Translations under genes and position numbers: made by a program | Source of the DNA: Pterobdella sp. o SKG-2022 | Taxonomy: Eukaryota > Annelida > Clitellata > Hirudinida > Piscicolidae | Direction: 5' to 3' | Assembly (NCBI GenBank): GCA_964035795.1 | Contig: OZ038322.1 | Span: 17,159,447-17,223,446 of the forward strand | DNA: 64,000 bases | Notes under the pieces: model-generated | The model's input: the letters and a program-made list of their open reading frames with translations, nothing else | What the model was told of the DNA's origin: nothing | Databases searched by the model: none | In this document: positions 50,091 to 63,800 of the stretch, in pieces | Numbering within the stretch: position 1 is the first letter of the stretch | Layout of the letters: every line of letters starts with the position of its first letter

Positions 50091-53000
50091 AATTTTCAAG
50101 TCACATAGAACGCCTGCATTTAAATATCTACTAAAACATTAATCAGCCTTCGTATGTACACCACATCCGTATTGAAATATTTTTAAAGGTTAAAAGTAAA
50201 GGGTTTTAAAGATAAATAATAATTTACTGAATTTTCAAGTTCTGATTTAAAAAAGATTTAAATAATTTGTAAAAATAACTTTTAAAACTATCTTATTTTT
50301 ATTTTTAGCATACTATTTGCAGAAGTAACTGTTTAAGAAATTAAATATTATTATATTACCAAGAATGAAGTATAAATTAGCCTAAATTGTATTATGGAGT
50401 TGTAACTTCGACCTTATAAAATGTTGCACATAAACTAAGTTCCGATTTTTTTTTGAAAAATTTTCTCATATTGTTGTTATATTGAATATCTGTTTATTCT
50501 TTATCCTTAAGATAGCTTAAGCTATTGTAAAGTTAAGACAAGAGGTTTTAAAAATTATAGATTAGCTTTCATCACTTTAGTTTAACCTATATTCATATAT
50601 ATTCATAAAAAAATTTACGTATTATAATCGCCAGAATAGATTTGAGTTTTATTCCACTTGAAATTAAATGTGAAACCATTAAATTATATTCAAGGCTTTC
50701 ATTATACAAAAAATCCATGCGATAGTTATTAAATTGTTTTAACAAGTTCAGTGAAAACATTCATTTTACGGAAAAGAAATGATGCTTCTAGTTGATTGTA
50801 TGATTTGTGATTAAAGAGTTCATCAAAAGGTAGATTTGTCTATTTGGCCTTTTTTTTCATTTAGTTTTATCTCATGGTTTTTCATAATTTATGGCAATAT
50901 TCTCGCTTATATTTTTGCTTAAATTCTTTATCAAAAACTCTACATTAATATCTTCATATAAAAAATCTCTAAAAACCCTTCAATAATTTTATTCTCGAAA
51001 ACTCTTTTAACAGTGATAAAACATTAGAATATATGAAGTATTTATATACCAAAGAAAGAAATGCGAAACTTGACAATTTAAAATGTTACAGTTGACAAAA
51101 AGCTTTTATTTATTAAATAGAATTATTTATTGTTCAATAACTTTAATACTTATTAAAGCGTATTTGTAAGAATGAACAACTAGAACGAAGGTGATTAACT
51201 TAAACAAGTAAAGCTAAAAAAATTCAATTCAAGTGCTTACCCTCTTCATAAAAACCCCTTATTCATGCAAAAAACTCAAAAATCTGCAATCTAGATCTTC
51301 AATTACGCGGGTATTTTAAAACTCCAGTATGCTTCAAAAAACACATCACTATTTGGCATTTAAGTTTATTTTCTGAGTTTATATGTATATGAGAATTATT
51401 TCACTGTTTGGTTTGAGCCATTTTGAATTCCTTCCTGGCACACACTAATTTAGTAGTAATCTTCGATAATCGGCACTTTTGAAACTATTAGTAGCTGAAT
51501 AATAATGATCCTCTCATATTGTATTTCTCGAATACATTTAGGCTTTTTATTCTCATTTTTGAAAAAAACGAAGTTCTTCAATGGTTTAAAAAACGTTCAA
51601 CAAGTTGGAAAAATGTAAAAATTTCTTTTGATGCTCTTTATTAAAATGTGAGAAAACAAAGCTTTTCAATACGCTGATGATGATGCTATAAAGTATTGAA
51701 ATGCCAAGTTTTTTCTCACGTTTCAGGGAAGAAAATAAAACAGGTGTTTCAGACGATAAATTTAGAGGTTAAAAGTTTTAATTAATAAAATATAGTTCCT
51801 TCTAAATCTGAAAGTGGAATTTCAGTCTTGATTAACTAGTTTCCACAATTAATAAAGACTATATACCGCAATTTATTATTTGAGAAATATAACTACTTAT
51901 AGCTGTAGCACATACAATAATATTTTACGTTTTAAAATGAAGAAGTTTTTACGCATATAATAAAACCTTCTTCAGACATAGATCTACACAATTTGAGAAA
52001 ATAACATTGAATTTTCAATATTCTCATTTAAAAATTCAGCTTTCTTGGCATCTCCCAACATGCTCAACCAAATTTTCAAGTCTTCGTACAATAAAATAAC
52101 TTCATCCACTCAATCTTTCTACCCATAACTTTTAACCAACGCTGACTACACCGTATTTTCTCAAAGGCTAATTTTTTACCTTCTATACATTACTATTCGT
52201 ATGTATAAAGTTATTTATAATTAGTTATTGAAATTTCATTTGTATACTAAATAAGGGAAGTAATAAAAATCCGCCATAAATTTAAACCGGAACGTGACAG
52301 AATAAATTAATAATTGTAATTTATTGAAAATTTTTTTTTCGTTTTTATTTATTTTTCATTTCTTTAAGGAATGTTAATGTCATCAATATTAATAAACTTA
52401 TTCTTTTTTCTCTTAGAAATTAATTTACAAAAACCCTTAACTCCACTGAAGATTTTCTTATACTTTCCAAATATTTTTTAAACTTTCATAGAACCGCATG
52501 AATCATGTTTCAGCTTTCAAAAAGCAATTTTTTGTAAGTAACTTTTGAAAATTTTATTTTAAAAAAACCTAATTTTTCTTATATTTTGTTTAACATTGAT
52601 GTTCGTGTTTTCTCGTGTTACTTTTTTAAAATCCGCAGAGAAGAGGTGGGGATCCATAATAGGTACTCTACGAATACTCTAATGCTCGAAAGGATTGAAA
52701 GAAATTTGTTCTTGGCTTTTAGAGTGTCATAGTGGAGATAAAAGAAAATCTGACAGCGTCATACTGGTCGTCTGTGTCTTATAACTTTGGCTTATCGTTC
52801 AATTCCTTTGATATCATTGTGGACCGCTAGGAACTTATAAATAGTATGTATAAGAGTAACGTCAATATAATTTATATGACCTCACTTACTATGCATTGGA
52901 AGCTGGAGTCTTAAGAGATTGTTAATTGCTATTTCAAACAAGATTTAAATATGTGTAATTTCACTATCATATCGTGGAATCCAACTTTTTACATGTAAGA

Positions 53001-54141
53001 AATTCACATAGTTGCGGGATTTTTTATTGGCTAAAATTCTCATTGTTGAATTTTATACAAAATATAAAAATGAATATGATAAAGTAATTTGATGATTAAA
53101 GTATCAACTTGAAAACAATATGATGGTGATAAACAATGATTTAGAAGCTTATCGATTTACTGTGAATTCTCCATCGATTCATTTAATGCTGATTAAAATT
53201 ATTCGATCACTAAGTGAAGTCATTGCTGGTTAAAATAAATTGAAATAACTTCATTAAAGTTAAATTAAAATGTTAAAATAAATGGGAATAACTCTATTAA
53301 ATTAAGCATTTAACCTAGCCTTTAAAAAAAATTTTTCAATGCTTCCATTAAACTAATACATAAAATTATGAGAAACTAGAAAAAATATAATAATTTTCAA
53401 AAAAATATTTCATACACAAAGGACTTTCGCGTATTGGATAATTTGACGAAAACCAGGGTAAGTATAACAGGAAAAAAATTTTCATGTGGAAATCAGTCGA
53501 TAAGCCAATATCAATCAAACATCCACATGCGATGCAAATAGGAATATTATGCGTTTAAAAGCTGAGATAATGTAAGGCGAATTAAGTTGATGATATAAAT
53601 TGAATAACTGCAAAGAATAAAGCATTTTTTAAGTTTACACTTCAAAAAGTAAAAACTGTACAAAACTTCACGAATCTCTTCGTAAACAATATACTGGTCA
53701 TTAATAACAAATTTTCACCGATTTAAACACTAAACCATCGTTATAATTAGCTTATTGGTCTAGATTTTATGATATTTTTATAAATTACTTGAATGTTTTG
53801 TGGGGTTTAAAATTAAAAAATTTTTCTCAAAAATTTCATTCTCAGTTGCAAAAAAGCAGACAATTATGATATTTGAGAGTAAAAAGTTGAAATAAAATGG
53901 ACCTAAACTGATGTATTATACTAGAAACCTGTAGCGTGGTTGAAGACTTCAAGAATAAATTTACGAAATATTTAAGATCCTTATACTTTACCTTCTTTTT
54001 CTTCGAACGAGCGATTTATATATAAAATCTAAACCATAACATGATTCATGCTATTATTATACCTATACGAGCAAAATGACTCATAGTTAAAAGTTAGAGA
54101 TTAATACTTCAAAAACACAAGAGCATTAAAGCACTTGAACT
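50091..54141. other. Four-kb intergenic region between IPPK and BRAT1
   Basis: Very AT-rich with no open frame above noise and no recognised exon on either strand. Should hold the IPPK promoter and BRAT1 3' UTR. Confidence 0.5.
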
Positions 54142-57100
54142 TCAGTAACAATCAGCAAGGTTATGTGGGATAGCATCATCATCATCAGAAGTGAGGATGT
54201 CAGAGATGGGAGCATGAACACACGAGAGAACATCATCCAAGACTTCATTTAAGTTCCTATGTGCCCTATCCAAGTCAGTTTCCTTGTGCTTGAGTGTCTT
54301 TTCGTGGTTTAATAACTGTTTTTGTACGGTTAAAATATCTTTAGAATTAATATCTACTTTGAACAATGTGATGAGGGTGACTATGAACATCAAATGGTCT
54401 TCTAAAGGGTGCTTTGAATATATCTTCACTCTTTTTTTATCTGATGTAACGTTAGATTGAAAAATGTTTTTGATTAGTACTTGATAAAAAGTGGATAAGT
54501 GAAGCAGAATACTTTTTGATTTGTTTGACACACATTTTTCAAAATCATTGAGAGCGATGAAAAGTGAATTAATAATGACATCCATAAAAAGATGAAAATT
54601 CTTTCCTAAAACACCATTGATATCGTCATATAAACTTGTGACTTCGATTCCGACGCCTTTCTTTTGAAAAAGAGGAAACAAAACATGGGGACATCTATGG
54701 GAGATCATAAGAAGACAGAAATGCAAATAGGGGACCATCACTCGACTTATGAACTCCACAGTCTTCAACTTCACCTCCCAGTCCATATCTGTCTTCAACA
54801 CGTCCAATATGAACTGCATTGAATTCAAATTGTTTGAAGACTGGAAAAACTTCTCTAATGACCTTAAAGTTTTTCCAAACTCATCTTGATCTCCTGTTGT
54901 TGAAGCTTTCAATTCTGTAGATTGTTTCAGAGATTCTTGGTTTTTTGTTGTTTCTACGTGGCATTTTTTCTTATTGCTAGAGAGTTGAACAAACGATGTG
55001 ATACTATGCACATGGCGGTTATCTTCATTGATGATGTCGATAGGAGCATCGTGTTGGAGTCGTTTCTTGGTGCGGGATAGGAGGAAGTTGAGAGCCTTCC
55101 TGCGCACCAGAGCCTCATCATGGTGCTGCAACAGCTCCAACACCGCGTACTGTACTTCAGTCTATGTAGAGTTCAAGTTATAACTATAAGATATAAATAA
55201 TAGTCAGTTGATGTCCAACCTGGAAAGCGGGTGCTTGGGCAATCGATTTGCTGCAACCACAGTGCAGAGTGTGTGTCAGACTGCTAATCGCTGCATAGTA
55301 AACGAATATTATTACTTTTCTCAATACTCATGCGTAGTATTAGTCCCTTATTACTTACTGATCATACTAATAAAATGAACTTCTGGTTACTCGAATTTGA
55401 TATTTTTAAATTAAAAATTTTAGCTCGATACTCATATTTGACATGAAGGACTTTTTTCATACTTTATTGACTCTCGCTAAGCTCACCTCGTTAAATGCTG
55501 TATACTTCACTAGTTAACGTGAGTTAGTAAAGCTCCGTGAAACTCAATACTTTGAAAACAATTTTTTTTGTTGAATATTTATTTTAGGCTTAAAAACTCC
55601 TGATACTATTATTCATATTATTTGAAGATATGATTACCATTAATATTCACGTCAATAATTGAAATCATTGAGAGTTCTAACATACTTTTTTATAAGTTCA
55701 ACGTCATAAATCAAAATTTTGGAAACACTTTTAGATCATCAAATTCTCTTGTCTGGGTCTATTCCCCCTACTAAGCAGCAAAGATTATGAAAAAATAGTG
55801 AAAAGGCCAAGAATTACTATGGTTGCTTTGTAAAAGAAAACGGGCTATAAAAAGGATTGATTGATCAATTGACCACTCAACTCCTCATATTTGAAACAAT
55901 CAGTAATCGATTTCAATAAAAAAATAAAAAAAAACATAAAAATTTATGAAAAAATCTGAAGTACATAACAGGATAAAAAAAACAAAAATTTATGAAAAAT
56001 TATAAAGTACATAATAAAAAAGCCTTAAAAACTTATGGAAAAATATGAAATACACAATAAATCAAAAATAAATATAAATTTACGAGAAAATAACAAAGAA
56101 ATATTAACAGACCTGTAGCCACCACAGTTGGCTGAGCACTGTTGAGAGATTCCACTAGTAACTTGTTGAGGTTGGTGGTTTTCAGCAGTGCACAAAGAGT
56201 TCTGAACGGTAAGTAAATAAGTTAACCATAAGATGGTCAAGAGTGTTTTGGTTCAAAACTATGTGCAAATTTCCAAAAACAAACGACTCAGAAAATTCAT
56301 ACTTTGACCAGAATTGAAACAGAAGCTTATAAAAATTTAATATAAAGAACGTAGATAAGCATTAGAACAAGATTAACTCATGAAATGATATTATTCATTG
56401 ATTATTACTTGAATAACTTTTTATTTTCAATTTTTTATGAGGAATTTTTGAAACATTTATTTTTAAAAAAACTAAAATTTTCGATAAGTACAACCTTATC
56501 ATAAATCATTATTTATTGATTAATATATATAAAAAGATTGAATGATATGAAGCAATAAAACAAGGACAAGCAGCAGTTGATAAAATCTTGAGTGCATCCT
56601 CAAGGATCGTCGTATTTTCCTGTCGTTCTATGGCAAACAACATTTCGAAAATATTACATTATTTGATATTTTCATCGTTCTGTGTGGTTTAATATTGAAC
56701 CTCTTCTGGTTTGTTTAACATTAATACATCCTCATTGAAACAGCAACTGTAAAACTAAATTAACGGAAGAAATATAAAAACTATGATGGAAACATGATAA
56801 AAGATCACTTAGGGTGGTTATGGTGGTGAATGAGACCCACAAACTCAAGAACATAATCTCTCCTCTCCCACGTTTGTGTGGTGTACACGTGTGAAATGGT
56901 GGCGTCGAGTCTTTCTGTTGAAGTTGTGTTTATCTTCAATAAATAACAATGATGAGGTAAAAATAGTGATGAAAATATCTGGAGAGATAATATATGAGCT
57001 GACTGGAGTCATAACAATGTAGGTGTTGATGGTTGTTGATGATGAAGGTCACCAACACTTCCAATGCTGTCTTTATCAACTGCAGGTTCATGGCTTTGGT

Positions 57101-59980
57101 GAGCGCCGTTATTATGAGTTATTGTAAACACAAATTAGTTAAACTATTATCAATAACTCTAGAGTTAATTCTGAAGTAGATTTTTTGAATAAATCTTTGT
57201 TGTAATTATTAAATTTTGTTATAGGACACTCAACGTATATTTATGAATAACATGATCGTCTTTTTATTATTGTTATAAATGCTAAAAAAGAACTTAAAAA
57301 TGCATAAATATGAAGAGAAAAACATTCCGGAAAAATATTCACGCAACATTTTCAAATTGTTGTAGGCTATTGTATATGTTTAAAAAGGAATAAATTCAAA
57401 ATTGATAAATTGATAACATTCTAACCAATTGCCTGTGTTCATTCTGACTGATGGTTTGCAACAAAAGTTCATAATAATCCTTTGAATTCACTGTAAATTA
57501 AAATTATGGTAAACAAACTTGACATTTAATCTATTGATCTTTATTAGCATTTATCCAATAGTAAACACTTATGATATTTGAAGTTATCGAAATATAAATA
57601 GAATAAAATCTTATTAAATATATCTTTTTGATTTTATATTTATATTGAATTATAATATGTCATTTAAAAAATACTTAAAAAATTAGTTTTTACATCATAA
57701 TAAATCATCAACTCCAGTTCACAACTGATTTGCATTACCAACAACATAAATCACTAAATAAAATTCATATAATAGCTTTGTTAATAAAACATTCAAATAC
57801 TCCAATTTTTGCATTCAAGTTCAATAATAAATTCAGGCTCGTATTTTACTCAAAAAATGTTGACTCACAAGTATGACTATTGTTATGTACAACATTGAGA
57901 CATGCTGTCAACAACTTGACATAATCACTCTCGTTAGTTAACCACTTGAAACTGTTCTTTACTCCATCTCCTTTGTCGTTTCCTTCAACGCAGGCTTGCT
58001 GGTTGCTGCCTCTCAAACAAATGCTCATATAGTGTAGTAGTACATTGGATACTTGTTTATTTGGCTTTTCAGAAGCAGTTAACTGAAATTATTAATGGAA
58101 AGGTAATATGACCTGTAATTATAAGTCTGAAAATATTGTTAAAAATTTTAATCTGTTTGTTCAGAATAAAAAAATGTAAGATTATCGTACATGAATTTGT
58201 GAAACCCTAGTATTTATTCTGCTATCTATAATAAGATTCGTTAACTATTACTATTATCCTTATAAGCAAATGAAAATCTTGAATCTATCCCATAGAAAAA
58301 TAATTATCCTTGAAATAACATACGGAGTCAGAAACTCTGTAGAGGCACAGTAGTTGTAATGTAAGAGAAGGACACTGAATCTCAATAGAATCATCATTAC
58401 AAGCAATGAAGTCATTACAAGGAGCTTCGTTAGGTTTATTTGTATTACTAGTTAACTCAGGGTTATGGCCACTATTATTTTCATTAACATCGAAGACAGT
58501 TTTATGAAGTTTAATGATGGTTTGCAGAGGTTGTGTGATGAGGTTTGAGTACCAAAGCACATCTACACAGTTCAAATTCCTAGTGGTATCAATTTTAATT
58601 GAATCATATATTGGCATTTATAGTGATGTGGAATGAGTTTAAATTATATTATATTGTCATATATTATGATTTAATTAATTGAATTGCTGGTGAAAATTAG
58701 TTTTATACAGGAATTATTCTATAAAGATTGCACCTTTTTTTCCTTTATATATGTATATCTTTTAATTTTCACTACATATGAACTAAAGAAAAACTATATA
58801 AACTAAAAACAAAATCACATATCTGACAAAATTTTAGTAAACTTACATTTTAATAGTCCAAGCAGCAACAGTAATAAGATGGAGAAAGTATCCGTTATCA
58901 ATGTAAGAACTAATTAAATCTTTTATAATTGATTTTAATTCGTTTTTATCAAGATTTAAGCTGTGTAGATTTTCTAAACTCTTTATCATTCTTGATTCAT
59001 TAAATAGCTTTTTCTAAAAAATTTAATGAACATTTATTAATTTATTTAATAAGCTGAAAAAGTAACTAAATGACACTCAAAACAAAATAAAAAACTATAA
59101 CGTTCATTAATAGAGACCTTAAGGATGGATTGGTGCAAAATTTCAGTGATTTTTTTATAACAGGATGATGACAGCTCACATTGAATGAGGGATTGAATCA
59201 ATGTCAAAGGCATCACCTTTTCATACTCACTTAGATTATCCCTGCTAGATTTTGTACCATTTGTGACAAGTTTTTCTATGCTTTCTATTGTTTTTAATAT
59301 CAGTTCTTTTTCATTTTTTGTTTTTATCTCTTTCACTTTTGAGAACAAGTTAACTAACAAATCACATGATTGCTTCTGTATGAAATATCTTTTGTCATGG
59401 AGACAACTCGTAATTTTATCTGTAAATTCTGCAAAATTAATAAATATTATGTTCAAGTTTTTCAAAGAAAATCTGCATAATTGGAAGATTGATAAATCGT
59501 TCAATTAATACTATAAATTGATTGTGACAAAGTGACCTGGCTGCACAACAACTTGATGATTATATTGTGCAATACTTTTGAGCCCACACAGCCATGAACA
59601 CAGAGATGAGGATTCAAATAATGCTTCATCCTTTAACAACTCCTTGTAAATTTGGATAACTTTTGATAAAAAAGTTTCGTCTACACTAAAAGCACCCAAA
59701 AGTTCTATCAGAAATGAAGCTGATTTTTGTTCAAGGTCCAACAGCGTAATGCAATTAAGTTTTTCTAACGTTTTCAAATCGATTGAAGATTTTTCTGTGA
59801 TTAAAAAAATATAAATGAGCTATAAAACTGAATTTAAGTTAAAAAAATCAAACTTTTTAAGAGATTAAACTCATTAGCTGAAGTTAAAAGTTTGCTCAAC
59901 AATGTGTCATCACTGACAATGTGTTTTTTCAACAATAAACTAATCAAATTAGAAAGTTTCTTTTCAATTTCATCACTCAT
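54142..59980 (-). CDS. BRAT1: BRAT1-like HEAT-repeat protein, about 919 aa
   Basis: Twelve exons: 59980-59854, 59794-59537, 59428-59118, 59013-58847, 58579-58324, 58082-57869, 57490-57426, 57079-57004, 56914-56809, 56201-56113, 55290-55220 and 55161-54142 (stop). The junction 57004/56914 is the least sure. Matches recalled BRAT1 along its length: LIELLGAFSVDETF with LCGLKSIAQ early, QTWERRDYVLEFVGLI in the middle, VLELLQHHDEALVRRKAL, then DMDWEVKLKTVEFI and FIALNDFEKCVSNKSKSILLHL, and the C-terminus NLADCY (human ends in EADCY). The rest is helical HEAT-type repeat. Known role: BRAT1 binds the INTS9-INTS11 RNA endonuclease, its Cys-Tyr tail entering the INTS11 active site; it is also linked to ATM/BRCA1 signalling. 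Confidence 0.88.
55822..55873 (-). repeat. Dispersed repeat, copy 2
   Basis: Reverse-complement relative of 30764-30812 (GAAAACGGGCTATAAAAAGG core), located in a BRAT1 intron. Confidence 0.6.
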
Positions 59981-60805
59981 TTTTATGAGCAAACTTTGTA
60001 AAGCAACTTTTAGATTTTAAGGTTAATGGACGCGGCTAAATTGTTTAAAAGTAATTTACGGAGTTTTAAATACATTAAAATAATTGTTGAATGTATGAAT
60101 ATAATAATGAAAAAAAAATTCCAAAAATAAATTTGGAATTTTTTTCCAATAATAAGGATAGTTTGAGAAATTAAGAATGTCAAGAAAATAGTTAATTTAA
60201 ACAGTTTACAAAGGCATTAGCTTTTCTTGAACTTATATTTTATCACTGCATGTTTATGTTGTGTAGATACCCGTCATACTCAAAGGCTTTGGTTCGAGTT
60301 TTTACAAAACTTTTTTCTATCAATCTAGTCTGACAGAACAATGATATCACCGTCCTAAACGCTAGATCATTTTATCATCTTCAAAACGAAAACTTTAATT
60401 TTCTCTCACATGAAAATAGTTTTGAAGGCTTCTCATGTCTATTTCTCAAAATTTATATAACCAAAATATAAGTAAAATAAATTGAAATAGAACAATACTG
60501 GGTTCACCTCAAAAAGGTGTTTAAGCTTTCAATAATTTTTGATTTTATTTATAAAACTTTTGAGTAAAAGTACCTAAAAACAAAAATTTTACGTAAATAA
60601 TAATTCAAAACATGATACGATTGGTAGCATCTAAGCTAATAGAATATGATCTGAGTATGAAAAATGATTAAAATTTTATAACATTCAAATAAAAATACAT
60701 CAAAAAGTTATAAATGCCTTGAAATAAACGAAAGCATAATTGTAAAGAAGACACGAATGAAAAGTAGTTTGAAATAGTATTAAATAATGATTGTTCAAGT
60801 ATTCA
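59981..60805. other. Gap between BRAT1 and the terminal gene
   Basis: Upstream of BRAT1 and downstream of the stop codon of the next minus-strand gene. AT-rich with no open frame or RNA fold noted. Confidence 0.5.
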
Positions 60806-63800
60806 CTAATTGGAGTTGGACCTCTGATGGCGGACGCTCTTCGTACTGCATGTGCTTTTATTCACTGCTGTATCTTCCGTGCCTTTATGAATGGTGTTTG
60901 TAAGGGTGTCATTGTTACTTCTATCAACATCAACACAATTTTCTTCAATTTCATTATCATTATTAGTTTGGGTTCCTTGCATCTGTAAATTCTTATTTTG
61001 GCCATCTACATCATTAAGGATATTCTCTAATGAATTCAACAAATCTTCTTCAAACGCTCTTTTCGAGGCTTTTTTATTCTTCGCCACTGAGAATGCTCTG
61101 CGAGAGGATACAGACGAGCCTGGGATGCAGCTGGACCTGAAACAAAATAAATGACTCAAACCTATTCAAAACCAAAATACTGGAAACCATGAGTAAAATA
61201 ATGAAAATAATTTTTTTAATTTAATGAGGCTTGATGAGTGTTTGATTTGAAACCTTGAATCCAGCTGAAGAAAACTATTGTTTTTGTTGGTATGGTTGTA
61301 AGGAGGAGGACCTTCTCCATCAGGCAAAACACATGATTGGTCAACTAAAGCAGCAATTTCTGAACCAGAACTATATGGAATTTACAAAAATCTCAGTTAA
61401 ATAATAATTTAATGATTTGCTTAAGACAAAATAACAAATACAAAATAACTGGACTCTAAATATTTTTTTAAATAAAAAGCAAGACGCTTTTCATTAAAAG
61501 TGTAGAATTGAATTTTTTATATGGTTCCATATAACACTAGGCAATTTTTCTATACTAAAAAAAGTAACGATAATTAAAAGCAATATTAAGCAACCAACCA
61601 TCCACTTCTCCTCCTCCTCCTCAAATTCTGATGCACCAGCCTGTCGTCTGTGCTGCAATTAATTTTATAAACCATATTAAATGAACTTGTAACCTCAAAA
61701 TTACAACCAATAAAATCAACACGACACTCACTGCACAGTGGTGTAAGGAATGTTCCATTGGTCAACAACACCCTCATCCTTCTGGTCCACATACCTGCAT
61801 GGTTTCAATCAGCTTATCACCCTCACAGAAGTCTACATGAACATTATGAACCTACCTGAAATGTTCTGCTAACTCCTGAGGTGGTTTAAGACCTGGAGAC
61901 TTGCTTCTCCTGTTTCAATTTGGTTTGATAGTTGGTAATTTATAAATAGTATGAACAAAGCATAATTATACAATATTTGAAATACTTTACCTTTTGCATT
62001 TCTTTTTTGAAACACTAGAACTTGAAGAACTAAAATGGTTGGTTTATTAGAAATCATTTTTAAATAAGAAAAAACATGAGACATTGGTAGAAAAAAATAA
62101 GATGTCTCAAAAAATGTAAAACCATCCCTTAAGCCCATGGGACCAACCTCCTAGTATTGCCATCACTGAGGTAGTACCTGGTGTCGTCATTGAAGCCTTT
62201 TTGCCTTTTGTTATAATGGTGGTGGCTCTTTAATGAAGCCACGTCATAGATGTTCTCATTATATAGACTCTTCTTGTGCATCATGCTATCACAATGCATG
62301 TCTTCCATTGCTTTCCTGCCTCCACACCCACGCCTAGGATACCTCACAGTGCCTTCATAACCATATATGCGATCCCTACAACAAGCACATCCATACATCT
62401 CCTCTCTGTAGTATACCTTAGGTTCCCTGTAGCTATACGCACTATTCTCAGAAAAAGTTGGGTCAATTTCTGAGTAAAAGTTTTCTTCATTCTGGTAATG
62501 ATGCATAGGTGGCATATGTCTGTAGAATGAAAGGATGATATTTGTGTGTATTAAGAAATCAATTCAAATGTAACAGTAACTATCAATGTATTGAAGTCGC
62601 AAACAAGTTATATACTAAATATAACGATAAAAATTTCTTCATCTCAAAAATGAACGATTGAAACATCCAATGCATAATATAACGCATCATTAGCACCTAT
62701 TTTTTCTTGGATCCATAAACTGGTGGTCTCTGTAATACTGCCTGTGAATTGAAATGAATATAAACCACTATCCCATTATAAATAAGGATAAAAAAACTAA
62801 GTCCATAAACTGAATAGAAACGCAATCAACACATATGAGTATAAAACTAATCATCTTACAAGTACTATAGTTACTTGACAATAATATCTACTTCAACCAA
62901 AAAAGCTTCAAGCTCAAATAATTCAAAAATGATTTAAGCGTTATAGAATTAATATTATATGATGTTACCCTGGCAGTTAGCAACATCTTTAAGATTTTAT
63001 ACTTGATAATGTGACTTCAACTTACTAAAAGCTTCGTATTATTATTCAGTTAATAAAAGTGTTTGATTCAAATCGTTTTTGTTGATAGGCTAGTTTAGTT
63101 AACCAAATGAATCCAAATCTCAAAGTGTCTTAATACAACACAATAACAAGATAATGACCACTAAAAACCAGATCATACCTGGTATATTTGTTATCCCTGC
63201 AGTAGCAAGGATCAGCCTCGTAATAAATATCCTCCTCTTCTTCACCACACCTTGAGTGGCGGTAATGAGGTTGCTGAGGATACCTTCTCCTCATCGCTTG
63301 GTTGCTTCTACAGCTGTATGATATGGTTAAAAAATTAATAAATTCAGTGACGTTAAATTTTTTTAATGAATAGTTTTATGGGTTATAGTGGATTAATACG
63401 CTAATATTGTTGATTTTGAATAAATTCATGGACAAAAAAAATAGAATAACAAATTTTAAGACATCACTGATTGAATCATACAATTTCTTCAAGAAATTTT
63501 TAGCAACATGTGACTCACCCATCATTCACCTTGACCCCCTTCTCCCAGTGCACAGAGGATCTGTTGATACCAGCATCTTCGTCTTCATCACCATTATCCA
63601 TCATCATCCTAATATGTTTTTATGTCTATGGACAATCAAAAAACACGTATAGACCAATAAATTGAGTTATTTTAGCAAAATAATTATAAGATCATCATCG
63701 TTTTACGTCAGTTTCCATGCTAGCATAAATTGGACATAGATATAACATGAATATCATTCTAGAACACTAGTTAGTTTAGTAAGCTACGAAGCTTTTCATT

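Noticed and set aside
56563..56640. Possible extra BRAT1 exon encoding ILEDALKILSTAA
   Set aside because: Its frame needs phase 0 or 1, but the flanking BRAT1 exons join directly in phase 2 and continue the family alignment without it.
54142..59980. First taken as HEATR1/UTP10 because of VRRKAL and HEAT-like repeats
   Set aside because: The N-terminal block, DMDWEVK, QTWERRDYVLEF and the ADCY end all fit BRAT1, and the length (about 919 aa) is far below HEATR1 (over 2000 aa).
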